Below are positions 48,791 through 58,679 of a stretch of 64,000 nt of DNA, in pieces. Below the pieces are notes generated by a model. It had not been told where the DNA came from. It did no database searches and was given only the letters and a program-made list of their open reading frames with translations. The stretch lies in the NCBI GenBank assembly GCA_023853785.1, contig JAJIRX010000668.1, positions 1-64,000 on the forward strand, given 5' to 3'. A program made the translations under genes and the position numbers. Origin of the DNA: Psilocybe azurescens (taxonomy: Eukaryota; Basidiomycota; Agaricomycetes; Agaricales; Agrocybaceae). Within the stretch, counting starts at the first letter, position 1. The number at the start of each line of letters is the position of its first letter.

Positions 48791-49062
48791 GTTTGGGTGG
48801 AAGGAGTTGGACATGAGAGAGAACATTGCTGACCTTTGAGCCCAGTCCCCATCTCTTTATACCCTCTTTGCAAGCCCAACAATGCCAGGGTCAACCTCTA
48901 AAATGTTGAATATTGGCTATGACATAGTGTTGGTATGGACATACTGGAACACTGGGGATGGTGAAGGCAACTCAATAGATACAGAACACAAGCAATGGTG
49001 GGGCTTACACCACAGCTTGCATCATAGCTGTGGATCTGGTTGCCACTCATGATCAAACAATG

Positions 49063-49111
49063 GCACAGTAGAATTTTTTTTTCCGTGCACCTAGGGTTAT
49101 GCATGCAGCTG
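49063..49111 (-). repeat. right terminal inverted repeat
   Basis: Reverse complement of 45524-45571 with a few changes (longer A-run, CGG for CAG). Ends at the TA target duplication. Confidence 0.9.
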
Positions 49112-50401
49112 TAAACAATTTGACATTCAATTTAGCTATTTGTAATGAAATATAAAGGAACTACAGCAGATTGCACAATGAATGTGAAGACACTTGTAGG
49201 ACGCTGTAGGGGTCGCAGAATATATCATGTTACCATGTCAACATTGAACATACAATATGTGGTACTCAAATCCCACCCCAGCAGTGTGCAAATTTAAGTT
49301 CAGCTCACTGGTGCATACTACAGACACATTTAATAACTCAAATTTGAGCAATGATTTGGATGATGATGCATATCTGGAAACCCTGGAGATTTCTCATATT
49401 TAGGGGAACTTAAAATGGTCTTTGACAAGGGGTCACCCTTTGAAGTGTCTGCCAGCACTGGAATCAAGTCGTATGACATACCTAAAGTTCACAAAAAATC
49501 AAAGAAAGGATTAACTCACCATGTCAAGTAAGCCTGACGTTCTCCATCCATCCTTCAAACCTACAACTAATCTTCTTTAGACATGGAGAAACAAGGACAG
49601 CAGGCCCACCTGTCGTTTACACCTCCACAAGCTGGGGTATTCTTGTAACCTTTATCTTTAAATATTGGTCTCTTGGTAAGCCAACTGTTGGTTTACCACT
49701 AAGCTATGATCATTGACCAATCTTGCTAGAAATGCTTTGGGAACAGGGCATTGTCATGTGCAATCCTGATGTTTCTACTCTGTCATGAGCATGGAAGCTT
49801 CAGGGTTGACAAAACACAAAGAAATGGACGTGAAGCAGGAATCAGACAATGATGCAGAAGACAGTGCCAATGAAGAGGGAAAAAAGCTTTGTTTATATGG
49901 TTGCACTTCATCACATACCAAGATTCTACTCATTTCCAATTATAGGCTCAACTAGAGAAAATAAGATAGAGAAAACAAAGGACACGTAAGCCAGTGCTAA
50001 GAAATGAATCAAGCTGGAACTCAAAGCCTACTTTGTGTCTGATATATAATCATTGACTTGACAGATGACAATTCACCAGAGAGCAAAATGCAGCTGCGAC
50101 CAATAGTCCCCAAAAAGCCTGCACCAATTGCCAATCTCACATGATTCTATATACTAATTAGTAAGCCTCTTTCCTGAGCTTTAACCATTGTTTATGTCTC
50201 AACTATTGACATCGTTGTCTTCTCAGCTAATATATTTAAACCGGTCTGCCCCACCGTCATTGATCTGAGCAATAGGGTGTAACTTCCCTTGACACACATA
50301 TTATAGACATTTCCTCTTTCATTTTATGGTCGCCCATATAATTTGACTGTAGCTTTCCAGTATTGATGCTACTACTGTATCTCAAACCACCAAGGAGTAC
50401 C
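49112..50401. other. CpG-poor stretch, no gene assigned
   Basis: Short frames only (for example GIKSYDIPKVHKKSKKGLTH near 49460-49520). They look like remains of a coding element, but no family could be named. Confidence 0.4.
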
Positions 50402-51680
50402 TCACGTTCTCAAGTGCGCAAGTAGCATTTCAAATAATATGGCCTTTACAGATGCGAGGGTTGGCGATGCGTGCTGATGCCCACTGTTTTTCAAAATCTT
50501 TGCTACCATTTCTGCTGCAGTTTCTGGAACTTCTTGCATGAGCAAATGGCCTGCCTTTGGCATGATCTGTACACTTGCCATCACCTGCCTGTCCTTTCCA
50601 TTGAAAAACCTATCTCTGGTGGCATTGGAGTACAGTTCTGGACATTCGCCAAATATTCCATGGACTGAATAGGTCATACAAAGCTTTGGGTAGAGATGAC
50701 CAGCAAGAAGAGGCACATTCGGTGCATACCCATTGAGTTCTTGTTCCAGTGTACAGTTCAAGGCTACCTCATCTGACCCCAAGGTTACAGATCAAAAGCA
50801 TATTCCTGCATCAATGGATGAACGGCCAGTGCCATGTAGTGTGGTATGTGGTACTTATCATGTAACATTTGAATATGTGCTTGTCCCAGACCTTCCAGGG
50901 CATACATCGGCAACACCATTTTGCAGCTTTGTCTCTTGAAGGAAAAGGATGTTTGCTTGACTTGACACCTTTCTTGTTCATGATTCCTTGAGTAATTCAT
51001 TCATTGTTATCCCCCAGTGGAGGAAGGACATAAGCGGCTTCAACCAGGATGGCTGCTTTGATCATCAATGCAGGAATAATGGCTTGGAGAACAGCCAGAG
51101 TCCTATATAATGTTCAGAGGTCAATCCCAGCAGTAATTAATGCTATTATATGCATACCATGTGAGTGTTGATGATGAATGCCTGACAACCATGACACATT
51201 TTCCCTTAAGGTATTGAGATTCAAGTAAGCACCGCAAAATGTTGGTGTAATCACTAAGAGCTATAAAAATTAATAGTACATTGTATAATACTTGACAATG
51301 CCAACTTATTTGCTGTTCTGCATCTTAGCACCTTCTGGTTGACCAAAGCTGACTGACTGTGACTTTGCCAGTCGATGGACCAGGCCTCGCTGATGATATC
51401 TGGGCAGAGTTTAAAGATCTGCCGGATGGGTATATCCCATTGTTCTTTATCTGCATCCCACTAGATAAGCGGAAAGATTTGCATGAGCATATGAGGATCT
51501 TGTATGATTGCTCATGCTGTGTGCAAAAAGCACTGTAAGGCTTTCAGGAGGCTGAATCACCGCAGAGTATTGAATAGCCAGTGAAATGAGGCCTGTCATG
51601 GGTTGAGTCAGCACTATCGTTTCAGTCTTGAGTACCATGTCTTCCATGTTGTGGTTGCAATTGTTGGGGTACAATGGATG
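50402..51680 (-). pseudogene. alpha/beta hydrolase relic
   Basis: Minus-strand pieces: ESLTVLFAHSMSNH (51500-51550, the early LTVLFAHG-type strand), QWDIPIRQIFKLCPDIISEA with WSIDWQSHSQSALVN (51360-51455), VMVVRHSSSTL near 51175-51205 where the nucleophile elbow GHSxG would be, and a C-terminus IMPKAGHLLMQEVPETAAEM (50420-50510) with the typical histidine segment GHL. The order fits an alpha/beta hydrolase of the type related to peroxisomal Lpx1. The catalytic elbow reads RHSSS and several stops are present, so it is inactive. Confidence 0.6.
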
Positions 51681-52874
51681 GCCACCTTGTTTCTAAGCAT
51701 ATAACACCTACTGGCTATCAGATCGGAATACTTGATCTTGAAAAATACAGATTGAGTGACCTTAGATAGACTGTAATAAGTCAAGACAACAGGTCACCTG
51801 GATAGAACTGCAGCCTGCAAAGCTAACCAGAAGCCGAGATCTCTGGACATACTCTGGAAATATCAGGAGTGGCAATGGGCAACATGTGGGAACTTTCTAT
51901 TTATAGCACATAAGGGTAGGACGGCGACCTCATTTACTAGTGCCCTGGGCCCAGTTAGTCACACACTTAACTGAAAGTTTTCATTGCACACCAATACTGA
52001 CTGTAATATACTGTAACCCTCAAATTTATAGACTGTGTTCTTGTCAGTAGCTAAGCCTACACAATCAATCAAAATAGAAGTACTGCTCACATCATCCAGA
52101 GTTTGAGCAGTGAGCACTGCTACTTTCCCTCATGTTTCCCTCATGGTCATTAATGCTGGTGATCATCCAAGAATGAACTTCTGGGTTGCAAGAGGTTGTT
52201 TTAACTATAAACAGGACAGAACCAGGCTGTCCAAGGTATGTGATAGCAGTGCACAGTCTGTCCTTTTATACAGATTCCCATGATCCTTCTAAGAATCTTA
52301 CATTCTAAGTGCTTATTTTATACAAATTTGGAACAAGGTATCCTAAATTTTGCAATTGGATGGGTGTATTTAGATGCGTTGACAATATGAATCACAAGCT
52401 TTAAAAGAACAAAGACTAATGACTGGTTGCTTCTATTCTGGAGGAGACAGATTGATGCACATGTGTGCACAATTCTAAAGATCACTCACGCAGCACTCAA
52501 CTTTGCTGAGCTGTATGGATTGATTATTTTTAGGTATGGAAATTAAGTCGAATATCACTTGGAGTCACTCAGTCCATAGAGCTCATTTCCCAACTGCAAT
52601 CTGATACAATGATACATAGCATTTTGGTCTGAACTGGAAAAAGTACACCTTCAAGAATATCCTAAACATAGAGCTTTAAAGTCCCACCTTTTGAGACTGA
52701 AAGATTAAATTTATTAGATCTCAAGGATGTCTTCAACATCTTCATCCACATATGTGGCACTCACTCCCCCTTCCCTGTATCAATTAAAAGGTTTTCTTGC
52801 TCTCATCCTTTGGGACTGGATTATTGCGGCTAGGTTTTTGGGCATACCTGTAGCTTGCCATGCATAGCTAACCC
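51681..52874. other. CpG-poor stretch, no gene assigned
   Basis: No recognised coding sequence or repeat. Confidence 0.4.
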
Positions 52875-53470
52875 ATGACTTTTGTAGCTCGTAATCGAGT
52901 CCTATCAGCACTACAGAAAGGCATCACAAAAGGCTGTCTCAACTTGTTTGATGCCGGCTATTGGGCAAAGGTCATTCAGACAATTGGACGAGAGCCAACA
53001 GAAGCCGGTTGCCGTCAGTCTTACTGTTAGAAACAAAATGTTCTGGTTGTGCATCCTTCTGTCTTATGATATTGGCTGTGAGTCACAAGCACTATTTGAC
53101 ACAAATATGAGAATTGATCATTACTGGTACTTGCTTGAAGTTTCTGGAGCATACATAGCTGGAGAATTCAAGACCTCAGATCTGAAGGCCCTACTCAATG
53201 TCAGGAACACAGTATCATCAGTTAAATTTTTACTAACTTTCAGAAAAGCTTTACATCGACAATTTAGACCATTTGGGAGGGCTTGCTTCACCAATACAAG
53301 CTCTTGAGAGTTTTAGATGTCATCACCACTTTTTGCTTCAGCCATGGAATTGGCAAATCTTTAGAGAATGTAAGTGCTTCATATCATTTAATGCAGTTTT
53401 ATTCATGTATACCACAATTTAGGTTGTGGGATATGATGCCTCCAACGACATGTATCAAGTATGTCACTTT
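52875..53470 (+). pseudogene. cyclopropane-fatty-acid-synthase-like gene, truncated relic
   Basis: An ATG gives MTFVARNRVLSALQKGITKG, then in shifting frames QKPVAVSLTVRNKMFWLCIL, LSYDIGCESQ, GEFKTSDLKALLN, VLDVITTFCFSHGIGKSLEN and GYDASNDMYQ. This is the order seen before the methyltransferase core in fungal cyclopropane-fatty-acyl-phospholipid synthases. The gene stops at about 53470, where a TGGACTCCA-rich repeat begins, so the SAM-binding domain is missing. Identification is from memory of these motifs. Confidence 0.55.
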
Positions 53471-53755
53471 TTTGTGTACTTTACCTCCACCCATATACTC
53501 CATATGGAGTCCACCAACCCCATACAAAGTGGTGGACTCCACATGGAGTCCACCTGGAACATACATATGTACGTAAATGTTCAAAAGTCATCTTTGATAA
53601 GTGGACTCCATACAATTCCACTTGAGGCCAGATGGAGTCCATCTGGACTCCATCTAGACTCCAAATGATTCCACTTTAGATGGAAGTGAAAAGAAATTGA
53701 CTCCATATGGACTCTGCATGGACTCCACATGGACTCTGCATAGACTCCACATAGG
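53471..53755. repeat. TGGACTCCA-rich palindromic repeat cluster, copy 1
   Basis: More than ten imperfect copies of TGGACTCCA / TGGAGTCCA and CATATGGAGTCC or CACATGGACTCT words. It begins TTTACCTCCACCCATATACT, as does copy 2 at 55.1 kb. It interrupts the synthase-like relic. Confidence 0.85.
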
Positions 53756-54187
53756 TCTTAATATTCTTTATTTTTTATTAGTATAGTCAAGGTCTAGATA
53801 GAATCTAGATAGAGCTTTTGTATATTTATTTTAAATTCATTATCTAAGTGAGTAGTAGACTTACATGCTTATAAATAGATTCTTTGTAAGAAGTCTATAT
53901 GAAGCTCTTAAAGTCTTCAAATTAAATCAAATAATTTATAGTGGTACACTAGACTTCTTTTTCTACACACTTATGCCTCATCATCTTCTATATCCCAGTG
54001 TCTTTCAATATAGTTTTCATTCTTTTCTTCTCCTTCATCATCTTCAGTATCATCAATTTGATGAGGCTTTTCTCTTTGTTTCTGCTTTTGAATGACATGT
54101 TGAGTGTGATAGAACAGCATTGAATGTAAAAACCAATCAAAATTCCCAGATTTCATGTGCTTTAGAATTGAATCAAAGCCACCTAAC
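53756..54187 (-). other. AT-rich stretch with short acidic C-terminal frame
   Basis: Minus-strand frame 53971-54180 reads GGFDSILKHMKSGNFDWFLH and ends in an acidic tail (DDTEDDEGEEKNEN). It is cut off by the LTR at 54188, and probably belonged to an older mobile element. Family not recognised. Confidence 0.35.
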
Positions 54188-54658
54188 TGTTAGTTTTTGT
54201 GATTAAACACTTTGTTTCTAATGTTCTACACTTGATATTTGGACTTGTACAAATGGACACTTAGTTAGAATTCGCTCTTTTCGGTGTTTTTGCACACTGT
54301 TCTGTTAATAACTTCTTGTAGAGTAAAGTTATTCAAATTCTGATCACTGATCCGGAATCCCCTCGTTGAGACGGTTCCGGTGATATATAATTTGTCACGT
54401 AATTATAGGTTTGGTGTTTTGACGCAATATTGTGGACACCTATAGTCACGCCCTCGCCATTTTTAGACACTTAGCCATGTAAAAGACCAGTATTCCTACT
54501 ATGTCTGAGGAAACAAAGACACTAGAACAAGATTTGGAGTCTACAGAAGCAATTTACTATTTTCACTCATACTTGTCATTGTTGCGCATTTGAGATTTGA
54601 CTCTATTGTTACTCATCAGTATAGCTACTGATTTGTGCTTTATTGTCTATTTCTAACA
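54188..54658 (+). repeat. 471-bp LTR, forward
   Basis: Starts TGTTAGTTTTTGTG and ends TTTCTAACA, the TG...CA ends with 6-bp inverted termini of an LTR. Left flank CTAAC. TATGGGCCCCGGGC just after it may be the primer-binding site. CpGs are kept, unlike the surroundings. A reverse copy lies at 55506-55976. Confidence 0.9.
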
Positions 54659-54771
54659 GTTTATGGGCCCCGGGCTTTAAACTTGGCAAAACATTGATTA
54701 AGTCTATTGCTGTCTGATACTAGACTAGTTGGATCCTTGAAACAACACTTGACATTTGAACTTGTTGCAAA

Positions 54772-55150
54772 ATGTCTTCAGACAACAACACAGTTTCTAA
54801 AGTTAAACCATTGTCAAATTCAAACTATCCTGAATGGGCTGGGGAGATGAAGGCATGGTTAATGCGAAATGGACTATGGAGATTGGTATCTGGCAAAGAA
54901 GCAAAGCCAGTTGCTAGTGGGGATAAATTCATCAATGAAGAGGTAGTGGCAAAGTGGGAGATGAAGGCAGAGAGGGCAGCAGGTGAAATCTACCTGCTTG
55001 TGGAGAATGATCAAAGGGTGCACTTTAGAGGGCATGATGAAGATCCTGTCCGTAACAGGAATGCCTATCGAAGTTATCAGAATCCAGTCAAGAGGTGCAA
55101 AAAAGGAGGTCTTTACCCTCACCCATATATTCCAGGTGGAGTTTGGTGAC
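54772..55150 (+). pseudogene. copia-type gag fragment
   Basis: MSSDNNTVSKVKPLSNSNYP, then EWAGEMKAWLMRNGLWRLVS and WEMKAERAAGEIYLLVEND. This is the Ty1/copia-type gag start with the NYxEWxxxMKxxL pattern. It lies right after the forward LTR, in the expected place, and is broken after about 110 codons by repeat copy 2. No protease, integrase or reverse transcriptase follows. Confidence 0.75.
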
Positions 55151-55345
55151 CTTTTTTTTGCGGGTATCCCAGCTATTTAGGGTGGAGGCTTCACATGGAG
55201 TTCAGCCGGAATTGACTCATCCTCTATGTGGACCAATATGGAGGATGTGGAACTCCATCTGGACTCCATGTGGAACTTCATTTGGAGTTCATGTGGAGTC
55301 CACATGGAGTTCCACATCCTCTACACTGATTCTATTTGGATTTAA
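55110..55345. repeat. TGGACTCCA-rich palindromic repeat cluster, copy 2
   Basis: Begins TTTACCCTCACCCATATATT and carries TGGACTCCATGTGG, TGGAGTCCACATGGAGTTCC and similar words. Same family as 53471-53755; here it cuts the gag frame. Confidence 0.8.
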
Positions 55346-55505
55346 CCTATGAATAATGTATATCAACATGACTACACAATTTTAGGATCAGATTCAAATA
55401 AACTCCCTCCAAATATTGTGGTTCTAGCAAAGACTAAAGATGGGGCAGAATATCTTCAATGAGCATTTAATACACAAGCATGTGAACAATTAAATTCATG
55501 GTTAG

Positions 55506-55976
55506 TGTTAGAAATAGACAATAAAGCACAAATCAGTAGCTATACTGATGAGTAACAATAGAGTCAAATCTCAAATGCGCAACAATGACAAGTATGAGTG
55601 AAAATAGTAAATTGCTTCTGTAGACTCCAAATCTTGTTCTAGTGTCTTTGTTTCCTCAGACATAGTAGGAATACTGGTCTTTTACATGGCTAAGTGTCTA
55701 AAAATGGCGAGGGCGTGACTATAGGTGTCCACAATATTGCGTCAAAACACCAAACCTATAATTACGTGACAAATTATATATCACCGGAACCGTCTCAACG
55801 AGGGGATTCCGGATCAGTGATCAGAATTTGAATAACTTTACTCTACAAGAAGTTATTAACAGAACAGTGTGCAAAAACACCGAAAAGAGCGAATTCTAAC
55901 TAAGTGTCCATTTGTACAAGTCCAAATATCAAGTGTAGAACATTAGAAACAAAGTGTTTAATCACAAAAACTAACA
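55506..55976 (-). repeat. 471-bp LTR, inverted
   Basis: By eye the exact reverse complement of 54188-54658. Its left flank is GTTAG, the reverse complement of the CTAAC that flanks the forward LTR. Confidence 0.9.
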
Positions 55977-57078
55977 GAAAACCCCCAAAACAACAAAGGT
56001 GGACGTCCCTCCAAGCTTACTCCCAAGGATAAACAGATCCTTTTTGTCAAATCAAAACAGGAAAGCTGGACAATGCTGTCCAGGCAACACACTTCATCAA
56101 TGATGCTATTCCCTCTCCTGTTTGTGCCCAAACAGTCAGAAATGCCCTCAAAGAAAACAACTTCTGCTCTGTTGTTAAATAAAAACAGCCCCTCCCAAGG
56201 CTATCCACCATCAAAAACGCCCTAAAATTTGCCCAGAATCATGTTGGCTGGACTGTGGAGGATTGGAAAAGAGTACTCTGGTCAGATGAAACAAAAATCA
56301 ACAGGATTGGCTCAGATGGAAGAGTCTATACATGGAAACCCAAGGGTGAAGCAATCTCAGATAGAACAACATCACCAACTGTCAAGCATGGAGGGGGCAA
56401 CAATCTCATGGTATGGGTTGTATGGGGTGGAATGGTGTTGGAACACTCACTGAGGTTGAGGGGAAGATGAATGCAGACCAATACTGTGAAATTTTGGAGC
56501 ATGGGGTGGATGAAAGCTTTGACAACTTGGAGATGGCAAAGGGGAAAAGGATTTTTCAGCAGGATAATGACCCCAAACACACCTCCAAAAAGCTCAAGAA
56601 TGGTTTTTGGCCAATGATATTGAAGTTATGGAGTGGCCACCCCAATCCCCCAATCTCATCCCCATTGAACACCTTTGGGTTTACCTCAAAAGGCAAATGA
56701 ACACCTATGAGACACCACCCAAAGGAGCATTTGAATTGTGGGAGAGATTGGCAAAGGAATGGACTGAAATACCTTCAGAAACATGCCAAAGGCTTATAGA
56801 AAGCATGCCAAGGAGAATGGAGGCTGTTATCAAAGCAAAGGGAGGCCATACTAAGTACTAGATAGAGAGTCAAAAAACTGTCCCAATGCTCTATTATTTT
56901 GTAAATTCCATTACTTAATCAGTTTTTGTTAAAATCATGTGACCTTGGTAAGAAATACGTTAGTCACATGTTAAAATATAACATATAATATTTTCAGACT
57001 TTTACATAATTTATTTCCCAAGTTATTAAACAATTAGTGAGAAAGTGCCAAACATTGGGACGGTTTTTTGAGCTACTG
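55977..57078 (+). mobile_element. Tc1 element, 5' end replaced by the LTR
   Basis: The transposase path reads GGRPSKLTPKDKQILFVKSK, IKNALKFAQNHVGWTVEDWK, VLWSDETKINRIGSDGR (first D), GKRIFQQDNDPKHTSKK (second D), WPPQSPNLIPIEHLWVYLKR (E) and MPRRMEAVIKAKGGHTKY, ending at 56861. At least two frame changes and a stop make it inactive. The right end is intact: CAGTAGCTCAAAAAACCGTC in reverse at 57059-57078, followed by TA. An inverted partner (TCAAAAAACTGTCCCAATG) sits at 56869, making the end palindromic. The left TIR is absent; the frame meets the LTR directly. Confidence 0.8.
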
Positions 57079-57080
57079 TA

Positions 57081-58640
57081 CATGGACATAGCCTATTCCC
57101 GTAGATGCCTGGGTTTGACTTATTGGACTATGAAACACCTGGTAAGTTTATTATGACAAAAATATGCAGAAGGCTGACTATAATAATAGAGTCAAGATCC
57201 AAATATCTGTTCCTAATCAATTATTAGCTTTCTTGCATCAGAATCACGGTAGGCCACCTGAGGGATACCTTGGTACATACACCTAGTATTTAAAAAAGAC
57301 TTGTCAGTAAATTATGTAAGTATCAGTATATGGAAAGGACAAAAGCCATGTTGAACCTCCAGTCCAAATTAAATCAATTGTTAGGGGAGCATCCTGAGGT
57401 TTGGTGACTGATACAAGCTTGAGAACAACCACCTGACAGACGCAAATGTAGTGCAATCATGATGGTTCTTTATGCAGACAGTCTTCCACCTATTAGTCAC
57501 ACCATAGCACCTCTCTCTACCATATGGCTCTGCCACAAAGGAGAATATACATTATTTCAAAAAGAAAAAAATAGTGTTAAGAGAATCTATGACTGATCAT
57601 GGGAGTTGTCATGTGGGAGAATTCATTGCGGGCATCAGGAATACAGTCATAGTCGACATTCACGCTCAACGTTCAGCATTCAATGGGATCCAAGATCAGT
57701 TTTATACTTTACACAAACACATCAATCGCGCTGAAACACAAAATAACTACGTGGAATTCTTGGTATGTATAATTAGCATTTCTATGTCTTTCTCGGTGCT
57801 CTCTTTTCCTCCAAGACTCCTCACCCAACTCAATATTTGACGGTTTGCACTCCTCATCCTTACACGCTACATATACGATCCTTGGTATGGAAACACCTAT
57901 ACAAAATACTGTGACTGTGGCCACCTTTCAAGTTGAATGGGTCAGGGATTGTGAAGTTGAATGGGTCATGCATAGGGACATGGGCTGTCTGGCGTCATCT
58001 ACAAGGTTGCATTCCATAATGGTTTATCTCAATCTACCTGGCCTGTCATTAAGCAAGTTAATTTATATTGTCTTTCCTTCATCATAATGTGGTTCTTATC
58101 GAGTTTGAATAGCTAGAATAAAAGTACCACATGATGCCGTTTCTCGCGACCTCAGAACATACACTGAATGTACACCCTGTTTACGGCTGCCCCTAACTCT
58201 CCTCCCTTCTACCATTTCCCTATACTACTCCCCACTGTCCCAAGGGCAGTATCAATTGTTGATCATTTTCCAGCTATCAAGTCGGAGCCTTAGGCTAAAT
58301 ATAAGATAGTCCATGACGGCAAAGTGGCCAGGGGAGTGGCAGATTAGATTTCATACTGACTATCACGCTCCCAGGTTGAGCGCTGAGCATTCGGGTTTTA
58401 GCCTCCAAACTTAGCTTACCACGGCTTGACGTGAGACTGTCACTCATGATGCTGGAGCTTCCAAGTATACGTCTCAGTTGTTCAGATGCACTGCTAAGCA
58501 CCATTTTCTGTGGTCTGGTAAGTCCATCTGAGTTCGCCAAGTTGGTTCGGCTGACCTGTGCAATATACCCTCATTAGAGTCTTCATTTGTTGTTCAATAA
58601 GCTCGAGAGCAGCAATATCATTGCTTTGAAACATATTCTG
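57081..58640. other. no gene assigned
   Basis: Frames at 57574-57840 (HGSCHVGEFIAGIRNTVIVD) and, on the minus strand, 58295-58560 (LSLEAKTRMLSAQPGSVIVS) look somewhat protein-like but match no family I know. Confidence 0.4.
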
Positions 58641-58679
58641 ATCTTAGCGCCTCTTCTTCCCTCTCCCTCGGTATATTAC

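Larger units (their letters stand above)
45524..49111. mobile_element. complete 3.6-kb Tc1/mariner (IS630-like) transposon with two genes
   Basis: The left end CAGCTGCATGCATAACCCTA (45524) continues GATGCACAG, an A-run and TTCTACTGCGCC. It is matched in reverse by the right end, 49063-49111, over about 48 nt with few changes. TA flanks both ends (45522-45523 and 49112-49113), the usual target duplication of this superfamily. Inside, a transposase on the plus strand (45755-46894) and a second gene on the minus strand (47409-48790) converge. The body is poor in CpG, and some stops are TGA where CGA (Arg) is expected, so it is an old copy. Confidence 0.9.

Noticed and set aside
54188..55976. Simple fold-back transposon instead of LTRs
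   Set aside because: The repeats have TG...CA ends, a possible primer-binding site and a copia-type gag immediately inside, which identifies them as LTRs.
58295..58540. Minus-strand frame of 81 codons as a gene
   Set aside because: Some protein-like character but no family motif, start context or splice support.
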